Notes: generated by a model from the letters alone, not told the origin. DNA of 64,000 nt from Solirubrum sp044628455 (GCF_044628455.1 NZ_JBIYZW010000002.1:1270945-1334944); one strand, 5' to 3'. Shown: positions 35,348 through 44,111, numbered from the stretch's first letter. Made by a program: numbers and translations.

Positions 35348-35383
35348 TCAAAAAAAGCCGGCGGCCGGAAGCCGGGGCTGGCA
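35348..35383 (-). promoter_or_regulatory. Terminator-like hairpin immediately after the metY promoter
   Basis: Minus strand GCCCCGGCTTCCGGCCGCCGGC followed by seven T (35356-35350), placed between the metY -7 box and the riboswitch. It has the form of an intrinsic terminator but would sit within the first 30 bases of the metY transcript. It could instead stop transcripts arriving from the LysM gene. Confidence 0.5.
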
Positions 35384-35414
35384 CAAATGTAGTACCGGAT
35401 TCTAAAAGCGCAAA
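35384..35414 (-). promoter_or_regulatory. Promoter of metY-metX-hom
   Basis: Minus strand TTTG (35414-35411), 19-base spacer, TACATTTG (35391-35384): a full match to the Bacteroidota consensus TTTG-N19-TAnnTTTG. Predicted start of transcription near 35378, about 35 bases ahead of the riboswitch. Confidence 0.87.
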
Positions 35415-35513
35415 TCGGGCGGAAAGTTTTTTGCCGGCTGAGTTTCCGGTCGGGTTGATTGCCAGCGGGTTCTTGGCTGGTTGATTATGGTGTTGTTTTT
35501 CAGGTTGTAATGC

Positions 35514-35548
35514 GCAAAAAAAGCCGCTCGATGTTGGTCGAGCGGCTT
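35514..35548 (-). terminator. Intrinsic terminator of the LysM gene
   Basis: Perfect 11-bp stem AAGCCGCTCGA (35521-35531) / TCGAGCGGCTT (35538-35548), followed on the minus strand by seven T (35520-35514). Confidence 0.93.
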
Positions 35549-35572
35549 GGCAAGCTGGGTTCGGCTACCGGC

Positions 35573-35869
35573 CTACAGCTTAGGCAGCTTCAGCATCTGG
35601 CCGACTTCGATGTGGTCGGGGTTGTTGCCGATGGTGGCCTTGTTGGCGTCGTAGATCTGGTGCCACTTGGTGGCGTCGCCGTAGTGGCGCTTGGCAATCT
35701 TGGAGAGCGAGTCGCCGCTGACCACGGTGTAGGTATCAGCCTGGGCGGCGGTGGGAGCGGCATTGGGCGTACCAAACGAGCCGACGTTACCGGCGGGCTG
35801 ATTGAGCGGCTGCGTGGGCTTTACCGGCTCCTTTTCGCCCTTATTGCTGAGGAAATCAAACAGTCCCAT
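35573..35869 (-). CDS. Small LysM-domain protein
   Basis: 98 residues: MGLFDFLSNKGEKEPVKPTQ, a Pro/Asn/Ala linker, then one LysM domain over about residues 46-98 (DTYTVVSGDSLSKIAKRHYG, then DANKATIGNNPDHIEVGQML KLPKL). It has no signal peptide. The ends resemble E. coli Kbp/YgaU, a cytoplasmic BON-LysM potassium-binding protein of 149 residues, but the BON domain is missing here. LysM commonly binds N-acetylglucosamine polymers; without export that role is uncertain. Monocistronic, with its own terminator. Confidence 0.88.
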   Translation of the reverse strand: MGLFDFLSNKGEKEPVKPTQPLNQPAGNVGSFGTPNAAPTAAQADTYTVVSGDSLSKIAKRHYGDATKWHQIYDANKATIGNNPDHIEVGQMLKLPKL

Positions 35870-36061
35870 GGTGTTGCGTTGGTTGAGGTGTGGAATGGGG
35901 CAGCCAACCCGTTGAAGGTCAGCCGTCCGGCCTTGCTGTACGCCGGGCCCGGGAGTTAGGTTGCGGGCTAACTCTTTGCGGGGCGGCGCGTAAGAAACCA
36001 GGCTGCTGTCCAGTAGTCGAGTCTACTCCGACCCCTCCCACAACCTCAACCGAACTTTTCC

Positions 36062-36475
36062 ATGAAACGCGTAACTCCCCTCCACTACCTGGCCAGCCTG
36101 CTGCTGTTTATCGGTCTGTTCACCTTCGCCTGCGGCAGCAAGGAAGGCAAAGTAGAAGGCGTAAACATGCTGTACGGCACCGACAGCAAGGCTTGGAAAA
36201 CCCACAAGGAGAAAGATGCGGCCGGCAACAAAGTTGACCAGACCGACGCGCAGGAAGACCAGGAAATCCGCTTCTACGCCAACGGCCAGTACAACATGTC
36301 GTCGCCCACCCAGTCCATCAGCGGCAAGTACAGCTTCGACCAGGCCAACAAGAAAATCACCATGACGCCCGAAAACGGCAACATGGCCAATACCTTCGAC
36401 GTGGCCACCCTCACCGACGACCGCCTCACGCTGCGCAGCGCCGACGGCGCCGAGCTACAGCTGGAATCGGAGTAG
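36062..36475 (+). CDS. Putative lipocalin-like lipoprotein
   Basis: 137 residues with a lipoprotein signal (YLASLLLFIGLFTFAC, lipid Cys at about residue 24, followed by GSKEG). The rest is beta-rich: LYGTDSKAWKTHKEKDAAGN, EDQEIRFYANGQYNMSSP, ISGKYSFDQANKKITMTPEN, VATLTDDRLTLRSADGAELQ. This W-x-x-x ... F-x-x-x-G-x-Y ... G-x-Y-x-F pattern is that of the small lipocalin-like domains common in Bacteroidota lipoproteins. Ligand unknown. A strong terminator follows. Confidence 0.8.
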   Translation: MKRVTPLHYLASLLLFIGLFTFACGSKEGKVEGVNMLYGTDSKAWKTHKEKDAAGNKVDQTDAQEDQEIRFYANGQYNMSSPTQSISGKYSFDQANKKITMTPENGNMANTFDVATLTDDRLTLRSADGAELQLESE

Positions 36476-36491
36476 CCGAGGCACCCTCATC

Positions 36492-36530
36492 AAGAAAAAG
36501 CCCTGCCGCCCCGCGGCAGGGCTTTTTCTT
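36492..36530. terminator. Strong intrinsic terminator
   Basis: AAGAAAAAGCCCTGCCG-CCCC-GCGGCAGGGCTTTTTCTT: a long stem with A-run and T-run, following the lipocalin-like gene at 36475. Confidence 0.95.
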
Positions 36531-36592
36531 GTCCGTTGGATTAGCCGAAACCGATAGCTTGCAGCGCTATTCATTTTGTCGGCTGCGCCAGT

Positions 36593-39172
36593 ATGCGTTG
36601 GTTCATTGCTTTTACTTGCCTGATAAGTTTGTGGGGAAATGCCGTTACTGTCGGCCACGCGCAATCGGTACCCGCCCCGCCGTGGCCCGCGCACGCGGTG
36701 CGCTCCATTGACCCCGCCGATGAAAACTTCGCGGACCTGGAATTCCTGGCCCAAGAAATCGGCGGGGCGCGGGTGGTCATGCTGGGCGAGCCCACGCACG
36801 GCGAAGGCAACGTGTTCGAGGCCAAAGCGCGTCTGCTGCGGTATTTGCAGCAGCGCCTGGGCTTTACCACCCTAGGCTTCGAAAGCGGATTCTACGAGCT
36901 CGACAAGGCGCAGCGGGAACTGCAAGCCGGCACGCACGCCCGCGAAGCCATTGGTCGCAGCGTGTTCGGCATCTGGACCGGTACGCGGGAGTTCCAAGCG
37001 GTGCTGCCGCTGCTCGGTCCCGGCCGGCTGAACGTGATGGGGTTCGATGCCCAGCTCAGCGGTGATTACCAGGAAAGCCTGCTGGAAGAGCTGGAGGCCT
37101 TTCTGAAACCCGAGAAGGGGGCCGACGCGGTTGCCTACGACTACCTCGATGAGTGCCTGGGCACGATGGGCGAAAACTTCATTTTTCCGCCAACCCACAA
37201 CCTGCCGCTGTTTGAGCTGCAGCTGGGCAAGGCGCGTAGGCTGCTGGAGAAAGTGGCGGCTGGCCCCAGCGCGCTGCGTCGCGCCCGGTCAGCTTTCTGG
37301 CTGCAGAACCTGCGCAGCCTGCAGGCTTTGGCCCACGACTACGTTCACAACGATCCGAACGCCAAAAGCAGCACCGAGTTCAGGGCCGCCGACAGCAACC
37401 CGCGCGACGCCCAGATGGCCGACAACCTGCTGTGGTACCTGCGCCAGCACCCCCAGGCCAAGGTGGTGTGCTGGGGGGCGTTGCCGCATCTGGCCAATAA
37501 GTTCGCGGGCTTTGCCGATGCCGAGCTGCGTAGCTACCGGCCCATGGGCCAGGTTGTGAAAGCCGCCCTCGGGGCCGATGCCGTGTACGTGCTGGGTACG
37601 CTGGCCGGCGGCGGGAGCTACCAGAGCTTCGGCGAGCAGCAGGTACCCACGCCGGCCGCGGGCAGCCTCGAAGCCGAGCTGCTGACCCAGGGTTATGACT
37701 ACGCCTTCGTGAGCCTGAAGCACGATTTGCCCGGGCGCCAGTTCACAACCTACGCCCTCGAATACAAACCCCTGACCGGCCCGTGGAGCGACGCAGTCGA
37801 TGGTTTTTTGTTTTTGAAAGCCGTAAACCCGCCGCACGCCGCGCTAAGTGGGTCCGCCGCCGAAGCAGCAGGCGCCGCGCCCGTGGCCGCCGAGCCGGTT
37901 CGGCAACCCAGCCGGCTGAACCCGGCGGCCCTCCTCGCGGCCAAGCCTGGAGCCGCCCTGACTCTCAACGGCACGGTGCTCGACCGCAAAACCGGCCAGC
38001 CCGTGCCCTTTGCCACCGTGGCCGTGCCCGCCCGCAGCGCAGGTGTCGTAGCCGACGCCCGCGGCCACTTTCGGCTAGCCGCGCACCGGGGCGAAGCCGT
38101 GCAGATCAGCAGCATCGGCTACGAGCCGGCCACGCTGCAAGCGGGAACTGGCGACAACAGCCTGGTCATCACGCTCGCGCCGGCCGCCTTTGCCTTGGCC
38201 AACGTGCGCGTGAGTGCCCAGTCGCAGGACTCGCGGCGCATTATGAAAAAGGTCATCAAAGCCGCCGAAACCAACTACGAGCAGCAGGACTACCTGGCGC
38301 AGGTATACTCGCACCGACGGCTGCTGAACTTCGACACGCTCCGCCACGAGGTGGAATATGTGAGCCAGGTGTTCGATCCGGCGGGACGGGACGAGTGGCA
38401 CGGCGGTTTTCTGATGCTGGGCGCCAAGCAAACCCACAAAGTGCTCGAGAAGCGCGTGGTAACCGGGGCCGACGAAGCCGCCAAACTATATCAGCACAAC
38501 GAGGGCGGGCATGGTTTCCTTTCGGCCGGTGCCGACCCGGTGCGCATTTCCCCACTTTTCAAAGCCGGCAAGCTTGGCAAATACACCCTGCGGCTCGATA
38601 CCATTGAGCAGCGCCGCGGCGAAACCTACTACGTTATCCGCTTTGCGGCCCGGCGCGGCAACCTGCGCTCCACGGGCATGTACCTCACGGCGGGCTACAG
38701 CGGCAAGGTGTATATCCGGGAGCAGGACTACGCCGTGGTGCGCTACGAAGCCCTCTGGCAGCACGATACCGTGCAGCACAACGCTACGGCCCGCAAGTAC
38801 CAGGGGCGCGGGAATCTGCTGGCCAAGCTCTACAACCAGGTTTACTCTGACCACCGCGCGGCCCACGTGGTAACCTACGAGAAGGGAGACAACGGGCGCT
38901 ATCACCCGGTAAGCAGCGTGGCACAGGCCCTGAGCGTGGGGCGGGTGCTGGGCGGGCGGCCGTTCTACACCCAGAAGTCGTGCGAGGAGTACCTGACGCC
39001 CCTGCCCCCGGCGGCCCTGGCCGCCCGGCCCGACAGCGAAAAGGAGCCGGCACTGAAACGCGGCGAAATATGGCAGCTGACGAAGACGCCGTACCGCGCC
39101 GCGTTCTGGGAAACCTACCAGCGCCCCGCGCCCGCCGCAGCCGCCCCGACCCTTGAGGCTACGAAGCCATAA
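36593..39172 (+). CDS. Erythromycin-esterase-like domain fused to a carboxypeptidase-regulatory-like/peptidase-associated domain
   Basis: 859 residues with a signal peptide (MRWFIAFTCLISLWGNAVTV, cut near GHAQ). Residues 35-420 follow the erythromycin-esterase fold: VVMLGEPTHGEGNVFEAKAR (Glu/His), LGFESGFYELDKAQ, VFGIWTGTREFQAVLPLL, NVMGFDAQLSG and VVCWGALPHLANKF (second His region). Residues 460-545 are a CarboxypepD_reg-like Ig domain (LNGTVLDRKTGQPVPFATVA). Residues 550-830 (RRIMKKVIKAAETNYEQQDY, YVSQVFDP, TGMYLTAGYSGKVYI) are the long domain that follows such Ig modules in many Bacteroidota secreted proteins. True macrolide cleavage is unproven. Starts 62 bases after a terminator, so it is a separate unit. 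Confidence 0.88.
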   Translation: MRWFIAFTCLISLWGNAVTVGHAQSVPAPPWPAHAVRSIDPADENFADLEFLAQEIGGARVVMLGEPTHGEGNVFEAKARLLRYLQQRLGFTTLGFESGFYELDKAQRELQAGTHAREAIGRSVFGIWTGTREFQAVLPLLGPGRLNVMGFDAQLSGDYQESLLEELEAFLKPEKGADAVAYDYLDECLGTMGENFIFPPTHNLPLFELQLGKARRLLEKVAAGPSALRRARSAFWLQNLRSLQALAHDYVHNDPNAKSSTEFRAADSNPRDAQMADNLLWYLRQHPQAKVVCWGALPHLANKFAGFADAELRSYRPMGQVVKAALGADAVYVLGTLAGGGSYQSFGEQQVPTPAAGSLEAELLTQGYDYAFVSLKHDLPGRQFTTYALEYKPLTGPWSDAVDGFLFLKAVNPPHAALSGSAAEAAGAAPVAAEPVRQPSRLNPAALLAAKPGAALTLNGTVLDRKTGQPVPFATVAVPARSAGVVADARGHFRLAAHRGEAVQISSIGYEPATLQAGTGDNSLVITLAPAAFALANVRVSAQSQDSRRIMKKVIKAAETNYEQQDYLAQVYSHRRLLNFDTLRHEVEYVSQVFDPAGRDEWHGGFLMLGAKQTHKVLEKRVVTGADEAAKLYQHNEGGHGFLSAGADPVRISPLFKAGKLGKYTLRLDTIEQRRGETYYVIRFAARRGNLRSTGMYLTAGYSGKVYIREQDYAVVRYEALWQHDTVQHNATARKYQGRGNLLAKLYNQVYSDHRAAHVVTYEKGDNGRYHPVSSVAQALSVGRVLGGRPFYTQKSCEEYLTPLPPAALAARPDSEKEPALKRGEIWQLTKTPYRAAFWETYQRPAPAAAAPTLEATKP

Positions 39173-40232
39173 CCTCCTTCACGGCTTTCTTGCCGAAAAC
39201 CCGCCCTACCCAGCGCGGCAGGAAGATGGTGCCCAGCACCAGGTACAGGTAGTAGGTCACGATGCGGTAGAGCAGCAGGATGAAGTTCGTCATGGTGTCG
39301 GAGCCGGCGAACTTGCGGAAGAAGGTGGGGAAGGCGCCCTCGGCAAAGCCCGCGCCCCCCGGCGTAACGGCCACCAGCAGGACCACTTTGTAGATGAGGT
39401 TGCGGGCGAAGATGATGCCGAAGGTGGCCGCCGAAACCGGAATGAACGCCGCAATCAGGCAGCCGATGACCAGGTAGCGGGCCGTCCACACGAAGGCCGT
39501 GCTCAAGGCCGCCTGCAGCCAGTAGCCCAGGCTGTTGCCGCGCAGCTGGGCCGAGGCATGCACCATCTCCAGGCTGTGGTGGTAGGCCCGGCGGCGCCAG
39601 CGGTGCAGGCCTTTCAGCGAAAACAGGCGCACCAGCAGCCGCTTTACCGAGTGCGGATTCACGAACAGGGCGTAGGCCATCAGCGCCGAGTAGGCCAGGG
39701 TGAAGACGTAGCTCAGGCCGAAGGCAATCTTGAGCGTGAGCACGAAGCCGCCCTGCAAGGCTTCGTGGGGGTAGATATGGTCGCCGGCTAGCAGAATAAC
39801 CAGCGGCACGGCCACCACGAAGTACAGGTTGTCGAGCATGGCCGTGACCATCACGTAGGCCAGGGACTTGCCCAGCGGAATACCTTCCTTGTTGAGCAGG
39901 AACGAAGCTATGGCCGTACCGCCCACCGCCGAGGGCAGCACGCAGGAGGCAAATTCCCAGATCATAATCACGTCGAGGCTCTGCTTCCACGACAGGGCCT
40001 TCTCCGAAATGTGCTTGATGCGGTAGATGTAGCCCAGGTCGCGGGCCAGCAGTACCAGCAAAGTCACCAGCAGCCACCAGGGGCGGGCGTCGGCCAGCGG
40101 GGCCAGGTCGCCGGGACGGTAGCTGCGCCAGAACATAAAGCCCACCACGCCCAGGCCAATAACCACCGGCAGCAGCATGCGCGAGGGCGACAGTTTTTCG
40201 AGCAGCTGACGATCCTGCTGGGGGTTGCTCAT
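39159..40232 (-). CDS. Flippase-like / lysylphosphatidylglycerol-synthase transmembrane-domain protein (UPF0104)
   Basis: 357 residues with about eight membrane helices and no catalytic GNAT-like domain. Typical family pieces are LLVTLLVLLARDLGYIYRIK, IMIWEFASCVLPSAVGGTAI, VTAMLDNLYFVVAVPLVILL and LLVAVTPGGAGFAEGAFPTF (the conserved P-G-G-x-G-x-x-E loop), then FILLLYRIVTYYLYLVLG. Such proteins are inner-membrane lipid or isoprenoid flippase-like factors, often near isoprenoid genes; dxs lies divergently next door. Its 3' end overlaps the fused esterase gene by 14 bases. A CAAAAATA (-7 TATTTTTG on the minus strand) is at 40256-40263. Confidence 0.88.
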   Translation of the reverse strand: MSNPQQDRQLLEKLSPSRMLLPVVIGLGVVGFMFWRSYRPGDLAPLADARPWWLLVTLLVLLARDLGYIYRIKHISEKALSWKQSLDVIMIWEFASCVLPSAVGGTAIASFLLNKEGIPLGKSLAYVMVTAMLDNLYFVVAVPLVILLAGDHIYPHEALQGGFVLTLKIAFGLSYVFTLAYSALMAYALFVNPHSVKRLLVRLFSLKGLHRWRRRAYHHSLEMVHASAQLRGNSLGYWLQAALSTAFVWTARYLVIGCLIAAFIPVSAATFGIIFARNLIYKVVLLVAVTPGGAGFAEGAFPTFFRKFAGSDTMTNFILLLYRIVTYYLYLVLGTIFLPRWVGRVFGKKAVKEVMAS

Positions 40233-40484
40233 GCGGGAAGGGGAAAGGTGGCGGGCAAAAATACGGAGTTAGCCCGCGGCGGGTGACTAAAAGTTGGCCC
40301 TGCTTCGGGTGGCCGGTGGGCGGCCGGTTGTTTACCCGGTAGCGGGTCGAGGCGAATCGAACCGCTGGTCTGGATTTGTCGTAACTTTGCCCGCTGGCAT
40401 CAACTCAACAAAGGTGCTGCCACAACAATCTGGCTGCGCGCCGGTTGACCCGCTACCCTCTCTTCTTTGCCTGCTGATTCCCCG

Positions 40485-42431
40485 ATGATTGTCGAACCCG
40501 GACCCTTGCTGGCGGCTATTAACTCGCCCGCCGATCTGAAAGAGTTGCGCGAGGACCAGCTGGTCCAGCTAAGCCAGGAACTCCGGCAATTCATTGTCGA
40601 CTCGGTGTCTATCTACGGCGGGCACTTCGGCGCCTCGCTGGGCGTGGTGGAGCTGACGGTGGCTTTGCACTACGTCTTCAACACCCCCGACGACCAGCTG
40701 GTGTGGGACGTGGGCCACCAGGCCTACGGCCACAAAATCCTGACCGGCCGCCGCGAGCAGTTTCACACCAACCGCAAGTACGGCGGGCTCTCGGGCTTCC
40801 CCAAGCGCAAGGAGAGCGAGTACGACGCCTTCGGCGTGGGGCACTCGTCTACCAGCATCGGGGCGGCGCTGGGCATGGCCGTGGCTTCCGACTATAAGAA
40901 GGAGTTCGACCGCCAGCACATTGCCGTCATTGGCGACGGAGCCATGACCGCGGGTATGGCCTTCGAGGCCCTCAACCACGCCGGCGTGGCCAACACCAAC
41001 CTGCTGGTCATCCTCAACGACAACTGCATGAGCATCGACCCCAACGTGGGCGCGCTCAAGGAATACCTCACCGACATTACCACCTCGCGCACCTACAACC
41101 GCGTGCGCGACGAGCTGTGGAACGTGCTGGGCAAGCTCAGCAAGTTCGGGCCCAATCCCCAGGCCATTGCCAGCAAAGTCGAGTCGGCTATGAAGGCCAC
41201 TTTGATGAAGCAGAGCAACCTGTTTGAGGCGCTCAAGTTCCGCTACTTCGGTCCCGTGGATGGGCACGACGTGCAGCACCTGGCCAGCATTCTGAACGAC
41301 CTGAAGTCTATTCCCGGCCCCAAGCTGCTGCACTGCGTGACGGTGAAGGGCAAGGGCTACGCGCTGGCCGAGAAAGACCAGACGCTGTGGCACGCGCCGG
41401 GCTTGTTCGACAAGATTACCGGGGAGATTTACAAGAAAGTCCCCACCACGCCCCAGCCGCCCAAGTACCAGGACGTGTTCGGGCACACGATGGTGGAGCT
41501 GGCCGAGCAGAACGACAAGGTGATGGGCGTGACGCCGGCCATGCCCTCGGGCTGCTCGCTCAACATCATGATGGCCGCCATGCCCGACCGCGCCTTCGAC
41601 GTGGGCATTGCCGAGCAGCACGCCGTGACGTTCTCGGCCGGCCTGGCTACCCAGGGGCTGATTCCGTTCTGCAACATCTACTCCTCGTTCATGCAGCGCG
41701 GCTACGACCAGGTGGTGCACGACGTGGCCCTGCAGAACCTGCACGTGGTGTTCTGCCTCGACCGCGCCGGCTTTGCCGGGGCCGACGGCCCCACCCACCA
41801 CGGCGCCTACGATTTGGCCTTCATGCGCTGCATTCCCAACATGGTGGTGGCCGCCCCCATGAACGAGGAGGAGCTGCGCAACCTGATGTACACCGCTACC
41901 CTGCCCGAAAACGCGGGGCCCTTCAGCATCCGTTACCCGCGCGGCGAGGGCGTGATGCCGGAGTGGCGCAAGCCCCTGCAGCGCCTGGCCGTGGGCACCG
42001 GCCGCACCATCCGCGAGGGCGCCGGCGACGTGGCCATTCTCAGCATCGGCCACATCGGCAACTACGCCGTGAAGGCTACCCAGCAGCTGCTCACCGAGGG
42101 CCTCGACACCGGCCACTACGACCTGCGCTTCTGCAAGCCGCTCGACGAGGAGCTGCTCCACCAGGTATTCAGCCGCTACCGCGCCGTGGTGACGGTGGAG
42201 GACGGCTGCCTGCAGGGCGGCTGCGGCGCGGCGGTGCTCGAGTTCATGGCCGACCACGGCTACTCGCTGCCCGTCAAGCGCCTCGGCATTCCCGACCGCG
42301 TGGTGGAGCACGGTACCCAGGACGAGCTGTACAAGGAGTGCGGCTACGACGCCGCCGGCATTGCCCAGGCCGTGCGCGACATGCAGGCCCGCGTAGCCAA
42401 CGTGAAAACCGAGAAGCTGACGCTGCGGTAG
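40485..42431 (+). CDS. dxs: 1-deoxy-D-xylulose-5-phosphate synthase
   Basis: 648 residues from the ATG at 40485. Thiamine-diphosphate enzyme that condenses pyruvate and glyceraldehyde 3-phosphate, the first step of the MEP isoprenoid pathway. Visible motifs: SIYGGHFGASLGVVELTVAL, WDVGHQAYGHKILTGR, GVGHSSTSIGAALGMA, IGDGAMTAGMAFEALN with NLLVILNDNCMSI (ThDP/Mg binding), GIAEQHAVTFSAGLA (catalytic Glu), DRAGFAGADGPTHHGAYDLA, and VTVEDGCLQGGCGAAVLEFM near the C-terminus. A TAACTTTG box at 40382-40389 may be the -7 element; no matching -33 box is seen. Confidence 0.98.
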   Translation: MIVEPGPLLAAINSPADLKELREDQLVQLSQELRQFIVDSVSIYGGHFGASLGVVELTVALHYVFNTPDDQLVWDVGHQAYGHKILTGRREQFHTNRKYGGLSGFPKRKESEYDAFGVGHSSTSIGAALGMAVASDYKKEFDRQHIAVIGDGAMTAGMAFEALNHAGVANTNLLVILNDNCMSIDPNVGALKEYLTDITTSRTYNRVRDELWNVLGKLSKFGPNPQAIASKVESAMKATLMKQSNLFEALKFRYFGPVDGHDVQHLASILNDLKSIPGPKLLHCVTVKGKGYALAEKDQTLWHAPGLFDKITGEIYKKVPTTPQPPKYQDVFGHTMVELAEQNDKVMGVTPAMPSGCSLNIMMAAMPDRAFDVGIAEQHAVTFSAGLATQGLIPFCNIYSSFMQRGYDQVVHDVALQNLHVVFCLDRAGFAGADGPTHHGAYDLAFMRCIPNMVVAAPMNEEELRNLMYTATLPENAGPFSIRYPRGEGVMPEWRKPLQRLAVGTGRTIREGAGDVAILSIGHIGNYAVKATQQLLTEGLDTGHYDLRFCKPLDEELLHQVFSRYRAVVTVEDGCLQGGCGAAVLEFMADHGYSLPVKRLGIPDRVVEHGTQDELYKECGYDAAGIAQAVRDMQARVANVKTEKLTLR

Positions 42432-42435
42432 ACGG

Positions 42436-43194
42436 ATGGCGTCAAGGCTATGGTACAAGGAGCACCGGCTGTGGCTGGTGCTCTTTTTTGTGGGGTGGCT
42501 GAGCGGCTTCGGGGCAATGGGGCAGGTAGAGAAAAGGAACCTGTTTCCCCGGATGCCCCGGCAGCAAGGCTTTAGCCCGGTGCTCGTGAAAGGCGAACTG
42601 CCCGAGGCCAGCAACCGGCGGTTGACGGATAGCCGGGCGCGCATCTTGCCGAAACCTGTTCGGCGCAACGGCAAGACCTACTGGGAAATCTACCTGTACT
42701 ACGACCAGAAAATTGGTTCTGCGCTGACGCTGCGGCAGCAAGAGGATACCGTCTGGTTGGCCATCAACCCGGAAATGACCGAGTGGGCGCCCGACGCCGA
42801 CTCAGTCAAGAGCCGGCAGATAAAGCAGTGGATTCGCCAGCTACATCAGGAGCACCCTCAGTGGTTTCCCGATGCCCCAGCCAGTCTGGAAGAGAACGTG
42901 TTCCTGCGCTTCGACGCCCGTATCGGCGACAAATGGGCCTGCTTTGCCCGTACGCGCAACGGTGGTCTGCAGTATTACTGGGTAAGCCTCGATACCGTTC
43001 AGGGTACCCCGCAGCAGCCCCTGTACGTGTTCAGCGTCAGCTACAGCGGCCGGGCTTCGCATATGTCGCAGCTGCAGAAGCTGGTGGTTTCCAAAACCAA
43101 GGGCATCCAGGGCATGCTGTGGTACGATTATGCCTGCTGGCTGCCGTATCAGTGCCAAGACCTGCTGGTGCGCTACGGCAACTGGCAATACTAG
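42436..43194 (+). CDS. Secreted protein of unknown function
   Basis: 252 residues, starting 4 bases after the dxs stop, hence cotranscribed. N-terminus MASRLWYKEHRLWLVLFFVG is a signal peptide or anchor (cut near GAMGQ). The body is alpha/beta with many aromatic residues: GKTYWEIYLYYDQKIGSALT, QIKQWIRQLHQEHPQWFPDA, YYWVSLDTVQGTPQQPLYVF, and a C-terminal WYDYACWLPYQCQDLLVRYG that has two Cys. No family recognised. The tight link to dxs is probably positional only. Confidence 0.75.
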   Translation: MASRLWYKEHRLWLVLFFVGWLSGFGAMGQVEKRNLFPRMPRQQGFSPVLVKGELPEASNRRLTDSRARILPKPVRRNGKTYWEIYLYYDQKIGSALTLRQQEDTVWLAINPEMTEWAPDADSVKSRQIKQWIRQLHQEHPQWFPDAPASLEENVFLRFDARIGDKWACFARTRNGGLQYYWVSLDTVQGTPQQPLYVFSVSYSGRASHMSQLQKLVVSKTKGIQGMLWYDYACWLPYQCQDLLVRYGNWQY

Positions 43195-43210
43195 GGGCCT
43201 GATAAAGCCC

Positions 43211-43245
43211 AACGGCCGTTGCTCCGGGCAGGAACAACGGCCGTT
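43211..43245. terminator. Inverted repeat between convergent genes
   Basis: Perfect 11-bp arms AACGGCCGTTG (43211-43221) and CAACGGCCGTT (43235-43245); each arm contains the self-complementary AACGGCCGTT. No long T-run on either side, but the place between two convergent genes fits a bidirectional terminator. Confidence 0.65.
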
Positions 43246-43264
43246 TCGCAGGTAACAGCCCCGC

Positions 43265-43960
43265 TTAGTACATCTCGCGCTGGAAGCCCCAGGCGCGCAG
43301 CTCGGCGCGGTAGGCTTTCTTGTCGGGGTAGTTGTCCTCCAGCACCTTGGCCAGGCTCGAGAGCACCTGCTCCACGGCCTCGCGCATGGCGTCTTTCTGG
43401 CCCACGGCCCGCGCTACCGCCCCGTTGGTGTCGGTGAGTTGGGTCACCAGCTGCCCGTAGCGGGTGGCAATGGGCTGCCAGAACGCGGTGCCAAAGTCGC
43501 CGTCGGCAATGTCCTCGCTCACCAAGCCTTGCAGCAGCTGTTGCAGGGCGGCCGCGCGCCGGCTTCGTTCGCGGTCGATGATGTAGCCGCCCCGGTACTT
43601 GATAATGCCCACCGCCGCGTAGTGCGCCGGGGCGCGGCGCTTGCCGTGCTGGTCGATGAGGCGGTTTTTGACGCGGTACAGGTGCTCGTCGATCTGCGCG
43701 TCGAGGCTCAGCAGCTCGTCGGCGTCGATGGGGCGGGCGCTGCCGATGCGCTGGCGCGAGGCCACCGCCGCGTGGTAGGCCGTGGCCTGCTGCTGAAACG
43801 CGGCCGCCGTCGTGTAGCGCAGCGTGAGCCAGCTCTGGGTTGGCCAGTAATTGGCGGCAAACACGGCCAAGTCGGCCAGCTGTTGGTCGTTGTCGGGCAG
43901 TAGCGCCGTTTTGCGGGGCAGGCTCCCAACGGGGGGCTTGATAAGTGGAGTGGGCTCCAT
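43265..43960 (-). CDS. Hypothetical cytoplasmic helical protein
   Basis: 231 residues from the ATG at 43960 (MEPTPLIKPPVGSLPRKTAL). No signal peptide or membrane segment. Strongly helical, with a regular Ala/Leu/Gln pattern (FAANYWPTQSWLTLRYTTAA AFQQQATAYHAAV) and an Arg/Lys-rich middle (RVKNRLIDQHGKRRAPAHYA). The C-terminal half (VSEDIADGDFGTAFWQPIAT, then AMREAVEQVLSSLAKVLEDN YPDKKAYRAELRAWGF) looks like a four-helix bundle. No known family recognised. A 42-bp palindromic repeat array lies upstream. Confidence 0.65.
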   Translation of the reverse strand: MEPTPLIKPPVGSLPRKTALLPDNDQQLADLAVFAANYWPTQSWLTLRYTTAAAFQQQATAYHAAVASRQRIGSARPIDADELLSLDAQIDEHLYRVKNRLIDQHGKRRAPAHYAAVGIIKYRGGYIIDRERSRRAAALQQLLQGLVSEDIADGDFGTAFWQPIATRYGQLVTQLTDTNGAVARAVGQKDAMREAVEQVLSSLAKVLEDNYPDKKAYRAELRAWGFQREMY

Positions 43961-44111
43961 AAGACTGATTGGATGAAGGTTAGAGTACTGGAATATAGCC
44001 GGATAATGCCATCGACGCACCGGGTGCCAGGAAATAATCTTGGTTGGGTAGCCCGGGGGCGCAGGGATGCCGCTCCGGGCTTTCCCGGCACCTAAACCGA
44101 ACCCGCAAAAC

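Noticed and set aside
36593..39172. Macrolide resistance gene
   Set aside because: Secreted multi-domain architecture and absence of resistance context; only the esterase-like fold is supported.
40569..42674. 701-codon open frame antisense to dxs
   Set aside because: Shadow of dxs, which is unambiguous.
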